A DNA stretch of 26,966 nucleotides, taken from positions 1-26,966 of the forward strand of contig JAILAS010000014.1 in the NCBI GenBank assembly GCA_024681495.1, given 5' to 3'. Below the pieces are notes generated by a model. That model ran no database searches, was not told the origin of the DNA, and saw nothing but the letters and a program-made list of their open reading frames with translations. The position numbers and the translations under genes are program-made. Below, in pieces: positions 23,070 to 26,966 of the stretch (within the stretch, counting starts at the first letter, position 1; each line of letters begins with the position of its first letter). Source of the stretch: Eubacterium sp. (lineage in GTDB: Bacteria; Bacillota; Clostridia; Lachnospirales; Lachnospiraceae).

Positions 23070-23106
23070 AGTTCCTCCTTATCGCACGAAGAGGCCGCGT
23101 GCACAT
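23056..23106 (-). CDS. Possible 16-codon ORF overlapping the NUDIX start
   Basis: An ATG at 23106 with AGGAGG 7 bases upstream opens the frame MCTRPLRAIRRNYERI. It has five Arg codons, including consecutive AGG AGG formed by the NUDIX ribosome site itself. It stops 11 bases inside the NUDIX gene in another frame. The ribosome site and start lie in a hairpin (23091-23117, arms GAGGTTGCGTG and CACGCGGCCTC on minus). Translation is unproven. Confidence 0.3.
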   Translation of the reverse strand: MCTRPLRAIRRNYERI

Positions 23107-23131
23107 CACGCAACCTCCTCAATAAATCACT

Positions 23132-24601
23132 TTATTCGTCCGTCCCCAGCGTCTCCTTGATAAGCTCCTTGGCCTCCTCAAGGGACTCGTCGTCGGGGTA
23201 GATTACATAGCTCCTGGCGTTGGGTATGGTGTAGGTGGTGGACTTTCCTCCCGTGCCGGTAAGGGTATAGGTCTCTATCTCCCACTCGGTCCCCTCGTCA
23301 ATCTGGCGCTTAACCACCTCGTATATCTCGTCCGAGGTCATGTCGGTCTGGAAGCTCTCCGATATCTCGTCCATGAGCTCGGAGAAGTTGAGGAGCATGT
23401 CAGAGGACTGCATCTTCTCGATTACCGCCCTTATGACCTCCATCTGGTTCTTGCCGCGCTGATAGTCTCCGTCGGCGAAGGCCTTCCTCTCTCTGGCGAA
23501 CGACAATGCCTGCGCGCCGGTGAGCGTATTCTCGCCCTCGCTTATCCAGTAGCCGCCCTTGGTGGTGGTAAACGAATAGTCCGAATTAACGGTGATGGAT
23601 CCGAGCGCGTCGATTATGGACTCGAAGCCGGTGAAGTTAACGCGTACGTAGTAGTCGATGTCGATGCCGTAGAGATTCTCGAGCGTGGCCTTGGAAACAT
23701 CCACGCCGTAGAGCCCGGCATGCGTCAGCTTATCATAGCTGCTGCTCGACAACGGCAATTGCACATAGGAATCCCTAGGCGTATTGACCAGCAGAATCTT
23801 TCCCGTGCTCTGGTTAATGATCGCCAGTATATTTACATCGCTCCTGCTCTTTACGGAGATGGTGCCGTAGGTGTCGATACCACTTATGTATACGACCATG
23901 GTGTCATCGCCGCTCTGCGTCTCCTGCTCGGTGTCGTAATTGGCAGACTCCTCCTCCGAGTCGGCGGAGATCTCGTAGCTCTTTATAATCCTTATTCCGT
24001 CCGACAATACGGAGAACTCGTCAATCTCACCTAAAATCTCCAGATAAGAATCTTCTATGACAATGGCCTGCTGCTTTCCTTCTATCAAAGAAAATGCAAC
24101 CGCCGTGGCGCCTTCGTATGCCGTGGAGGCCACGGTCGTGCCCAGGTCGCTCTCGACCATGCCCAGTGCGGTGAGGATGGCATCGTCATCCTGGGTATAT
24201 CCAAGATCATATCCCGCGATATCCTCGATTTCGGTCGCCTCATCGGAGTCCAATACGACGACGTCCACGAGCACGGACTCTGACGAATCTTCGGTAGACG
24301 TGACCGCTATGGTATCGTCGAGCTTCATCAGCGCCCTTATGGACCATACCATAATGAGGGCGACTATGAGCGAAAGCACCATAAACAATATGGATGCCTT
24401 TTTGTTTTTGGTTGATACCATTACCAGCACAAAAAATACAACCGCCAAAATTCCGAAGCCAATCAGGTATTTAGCGGGTAGTATGTCCATGAATAAGAGC
24501 TGAATAAAAAGCGCTGCCGACGTTATAAACTGTAGCATTCCCACTATCGCAACAATGGGTGCCAGGTTGTTTTTCTTTGTTTTCACTTTTGATTTTGACA
24601 T
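23132..24601 (-). CDS. LytR-CpsA-Psr (LCP) family cell-wall polymer ligase
   Basis: The protein has 489 residues. After a basic N-terminus (MSKSKVKTKKNN) come three membrane helices at about 11-33, 38-60 and 66-88, unlike the single helix of many LCP proteins. An acidic spacer follows, with a region of unknown role at about 95-240. The LCP domain then starts near 240 (VDVSYISG-type YISGIDTYGTISVKSRSDVN, ILLVNTPRDSYVQL, HAGLYGVDVSKATLENLYGI) and includes ALSFARERKAFADGDYQRGK and NQMEVIRAVIEKM. Members transfer teichoic acids or capsule chains from lipid carriers to peptidoglycan, or to proteins. The promoter lies so close to the ATG that the transcript would have almost no 5' leader. Confidence 0.93.
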   Translation of the reverse strand: MSKSKVKTKKNNLAPIVAIVGMLQFITSAALFIQLLFMDILPAKYLIGFGILAVVFFVLVMVSTKNKKASILFMVLSLIVALIMVWSIRALMKLDDTIAVTSTEDSSESVLVDVVVLDSDEATEIEDIAGYDLGYTQDDDAILTALGMVESDLGTTVASTAYEGATAVAFSLIEGKQQAIVIEDSYLEILGEIDEFSVLSDGIRIIKSYEISADSEEESANYDTEQETQSGDDTMVVYISGIDTYGTISVKSRSDVNILAIINQSTGKILLVNTPRDSYVQLPLSSSSYDKLTHAGLYGVDVSKATLENLYGIDIDYYVRVNFTGFESIIDALGSITVNSDYSFTTTKGGYWISEGENTLTGAQALSFARERKAFADGDYQRGKNQMEVIRAVIEKMQSSDMLLNFSELMDEISESFQTDMTSDEIYEVVKRQIDEGTEWEIETYTLTGTGGKSTTYTIPNARSYVIYPDDESLEEAKELIKETLGTDE

Positions 24602-24610
24602 AGTTCCTAT

Positions 24611-24639
24611 AGTATATGAGGTCTTACGATTAAAGTCAA
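24611..24639 (-). promoter_or_regulatory. Promoter of the LCP gene, almost leaderless
   Basis: On minus, TTGACT (24634-24639) and TATACT (24611-24616) have a 17 bp spacer. Only 9 bases separate the -10 from the ATG at 24601, so transcription would begin about 2-3 bases before the start codon. Confidence 0.65.
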
Positions 24640-24742
24640 GATTCGCAAACCTTAGAAGCAGGATGTTTTAAAAAATTTTCACAATTCCGGTTATGCAATT
24701 TTAGTCCTTGCAAAAGGTATTCGTTCGTAATACAATCGTCTT

Positions 24743-24751
24743 GCTATACTG
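24743..24751 (+). promoter_or_regulatory. Extended -10 promoter of comEC
   Basis: TGCTATACT is an extended -10 lying 17 bases before the comEC ATG, with no good -35 at 17 bp. An alternative is TTGCAA (24708-24713) with TACAAT (24733-24738) at a 19 bp spacer. Confidence 0.45.
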
Positions 24752-24768
24752 ATACAAAAGGTGAAAGA

Positions 24769-26966
24769 TGAAAAACAGACCCCTTCTGGCCGCCGCACTC
24801 GCATTCATACTCGGAATATACGCGGGAACGGCCGGCCCACTCGCTAAAACAGCCATATACATATCGGTAATCGTCGCCTGCACTGGATGGGTATTTTTCC
24901 CCTACCCTACTCCACGCAGGATTATATTGTCCGTGATTGTCGCGGCCATGCCCTTACTGGGTATGGCCCGATACGCGGTAGTTTCCTCAAACACACTATG
25001 GTACGAGGGAGTCATAGAAGACGGGGATTACGTGGAGATAATGGGCAGGGTGGCCGATAAGACCATCACGGAGGACGGGATAACGGTTAAACTGGACGCG
25101 TCCGTTTTGACGCACGAAGATAAATGTTACCGCACGAACTGCCTGATCTTCGACAGCGCGTCGGCATCTGCGACGGACGACAGCGGCAAAGCCGCGTCCA
25201 TTTCCGATACTGCGGAAGAACCCGGAGCGATTTGCATAGGCGACACTGTGCGGTTGACAGGGTCTGTTTCGATGTTCGAGGCCGCCAGAAATCCCGGCAA
25301 CTTCGACATGAAGGAGTACTACACGCAAAAGCTTACGGACTTTAGGATAGAGCCCTCTTCTGTCGAAACAGTAAACAGCTCCCCCGACTTTTACAGGGAA
25401 GCCCTGTTTAATCTAAAACTCCGGATTCGCTCGGTATATACCGCCCTGCTCTCGGAGGAGGACTACGGCCTCCTTTCGACTATGGTTCTGGGCGACCGCT
25501 CTCTCCTTAGTGAAGATGTGAAGGAGCTGTACCGCACAGGAGGAATAAGCCATATTCTGGCGATAAGCGGGCTGCATATTTCGATAGTAGGAATGCTCCT
25601 GTACTCGTTCATGAGGCGGCGCGGGTTTTCCTTCATAGCCTGTGGGGTTGTCTCGGGGACCCTGGTAGTATCGTTCGCTGTGATGGCGCAGATGGGCACA
25701 GCCACCACGAGGGCACTCATTATGTTCCTTTTGATGATAGCTGCAAACGGGACCGGCGACGCATACGATGCGCTGAGCGCCGCCGGGGCAGCGGCCCTGG
25801 TCCTGCTCGGCACTAACCCGCTGCTGCTGTTTTCAGCCTCGTTCGCGCTGTCCTTTGCGGCGGTGACGGGGGCCGTCGTGATTAACCCGCTGCTCTCCCG
25901 CCTCATAGAGCCTGACACTCCGGCGCTGTCATCGTTCGTTTTATGCTTCTCCATACAGGCATCCACTATCCCGCTGTCGCTTTACTACTATTATAAAATG
26001 CCTGTGTGGGGAGTTCTGGTTAACATAATTATTCTCCCCTTCGTGTCGGTGGTTCTTTTATGCGGCATCGCAGGGGGCCTTATCGGCACCGTGTTTTTGT
26101 ACGGGGCCTCCCCGTTCATGGCTGTGATTCACCGGGTTTTCTCCTTTTACGAGATGGTACTCACGGCCTCTTCCCGTCTCCCCTTCTCCGACTGGGTCAC
26201 GGGATGCCCCTCCGTTTGGGGGATAGTCGGCTATTACGTTCTCCTGGCCGTTATCCTGAGGCTTCTTTCGGGAGTCACGGACCGGCGAAAAGGCCGTGGA
26301 AAACTCCGCATCCGAGGGGGCGGCGGTCCGGCTGCCGCCGGAATCCCCTGTACCGGAGAGGACCTCCTCCCCGCGCGCAGAAAAATCCCTCGAAGGGTGG
26401 CGCGCTCCGTCCTTTCGGCCGGAGCAATGTGGGGCGGGCTGTGCCTCTGCGTGGCGCTATGCACTTTCAGGCCCTCCCCAGACGTTCTGGTGTCGATGAT
26501 CGACGTCGGACAAGGGGACGGCATACTCGTGGAAAACCCGGAAGGTTCAGCGTGTTTCTTCGATGGCGGAAGCACAGACATATCAAAAGCGACTCAGTAC
26601 CGGGTGCGCCCCTTCCTGGAATATAAGGGAATATCCGCCATAGACTGCTGGTTCGTCTCCCACACGGACGAAGATCACATAAGCTGTCTCCGGGAGCTCA
26701 TGGAGGACGGATACAGGATAAAGACGCTGTGCCTCGCGGCTGGAATGGTGACTGACAGTGCGGGCGACGATCTGATATCGCTGGCAAATGCGAACGGTAC
26801 CGACGTGGTATACCTGTCTCCGGGAGACACCGTGACATACGGTAACGAAGACAAGCGTTCCGTATACACATGCATATTTCCGGACGTCTCGAACTCCTAC
26901 ACGGACAAAAACGACGCCTGTCTGGTTATGACCATGGACTATATGTGCGACGGCGAAAAGGCCTTT
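24769..26966 (+). CDS. comEC: ComEC/Rec2 DNA-uptake channel protein, C-terminus cut by window edge
   Basis: An uninterrupted frame of 732 codons runs off the right edge. It begins with hydrophobic helices (LLAAALAFILGIYAG), then an OB-like DUF4131 region at about 80-200 (EIMGRVADKTI, GDTVRLTGSVSMFEAARNPG). The competence domain carries the diagnostic GISHILAISGLHISIVGM, then several helices (MGTATTRALIMFLLMIAAN, SFALSFAAVTGAVV, ASTIPLSLYYYYKMP). A metallo-beta-lactamase-like domain starts near 580: MIDVGQGDGILVENPEG, FFDGGS and FVSHTDEDHISC. ComEC carries single-stranded DNA through the membrane in transformation. A basic, Gly-rich linker (about residues 505-545) lies between the helices and the hydrolase-like domain. 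AAAGGTGA precedes the ATG. Confidence 0.95.

Noticed and set aside
25463..25966. Minus-strand 167-codon frame inside comEC
   Set aside because: The plus-strand frame carries the diagnostic ComEC motif through this region; the minus frame is a shadow.
1..26966. CRISPR array, tRNA or rRNA genes, insertion sequences
   Set aside because: No regular short repeats with spacers, no cloverleaf-like sequence in the gaps, and no transposase or terminal inverted repeats were seen.

Overview
The window reads as chromosomal core sequence from a strict anaerobe of the Clostridia, most likely Lachnospiraceae-like. The grounds are a single-chain pyruvate:ferredoxin oxidoreductase, Gram-positive gene sets (ClpC, LCP ligase, ABC-F, GH25 lysozyme, Lys-rich FN3 secreted proteins), strong GGAGG ribosome sites, A+T-rich sigma-A promoters with 16-18 bp spacers in a moderately GC-rich genome, and a NUDIX-XerD gene order familiar from Firmicutes. 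The organism call is an inference. I see no rRNA or tRNA gene, insertion sequence, prophage or CRISPR array.

Layout. Positions 1-1609 (-) hold a MATE transporter cut by the left edge, coupled to an upstream SEC-C zinc-motif protein. Diverging from them at 1781-2965 (+) is an orphan protein that joins a PqqD/RRE-like domain to an HPr-kinase-like ATPase. From 8335 down to 3008 (-) runs a tight five-gene unit: radA, signal peptidase I, a membrane-anchored C39-like peptidase, a secreted GH5 glucanase and a secreted GH25 lysozyme with two FN3 domains. Next are a small conserved protein (8463-8876, -), clpC (8979-11438, -) and a GntR/YhcF-type regulator directly before clpC. A divergent two-TM small membrane protein (11981-12259, +) meets purA (-) across a strong bidirectional terminator.

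Further right, all on the minus strand: a secreted FN3-like protein; an ABC-F ATPase with a thioesterase; a gamma-carbonic-anhydrase-like protein directly behind the nifJ terminator; nifJ itself; an XerD-like recombinase with a short C-terminus; a NUDIX hydrolase; and an LCP ligase whose promoter leaves almost no 5' UTR. At 24769 comEC starts on the plus strand and runs off the right edge.

The genes are mostly housekeeping: central metabolism (nifJ, purA), proteostasis (clpC), DNA repair, resolution and uptake (radA, xerD, comEC) and envelope work (lepB, GH25, GH5, C39, LCP). I found no clear new defence or mobile system. The most unusual items are the orphan RRE/HPr-kinase fusion, the signal-peptidase/exoenzyme cassette riding on radA, the palindromic intergenic repeat shared by 12259 and 22458 with the multi-hairpin element beside the second copy, and several leader-type arrangements (short upstream ORFs before the ABC-F and NUDIX genes, a terminator abutting a ribosome site, a near-leaderless LCP promoter).
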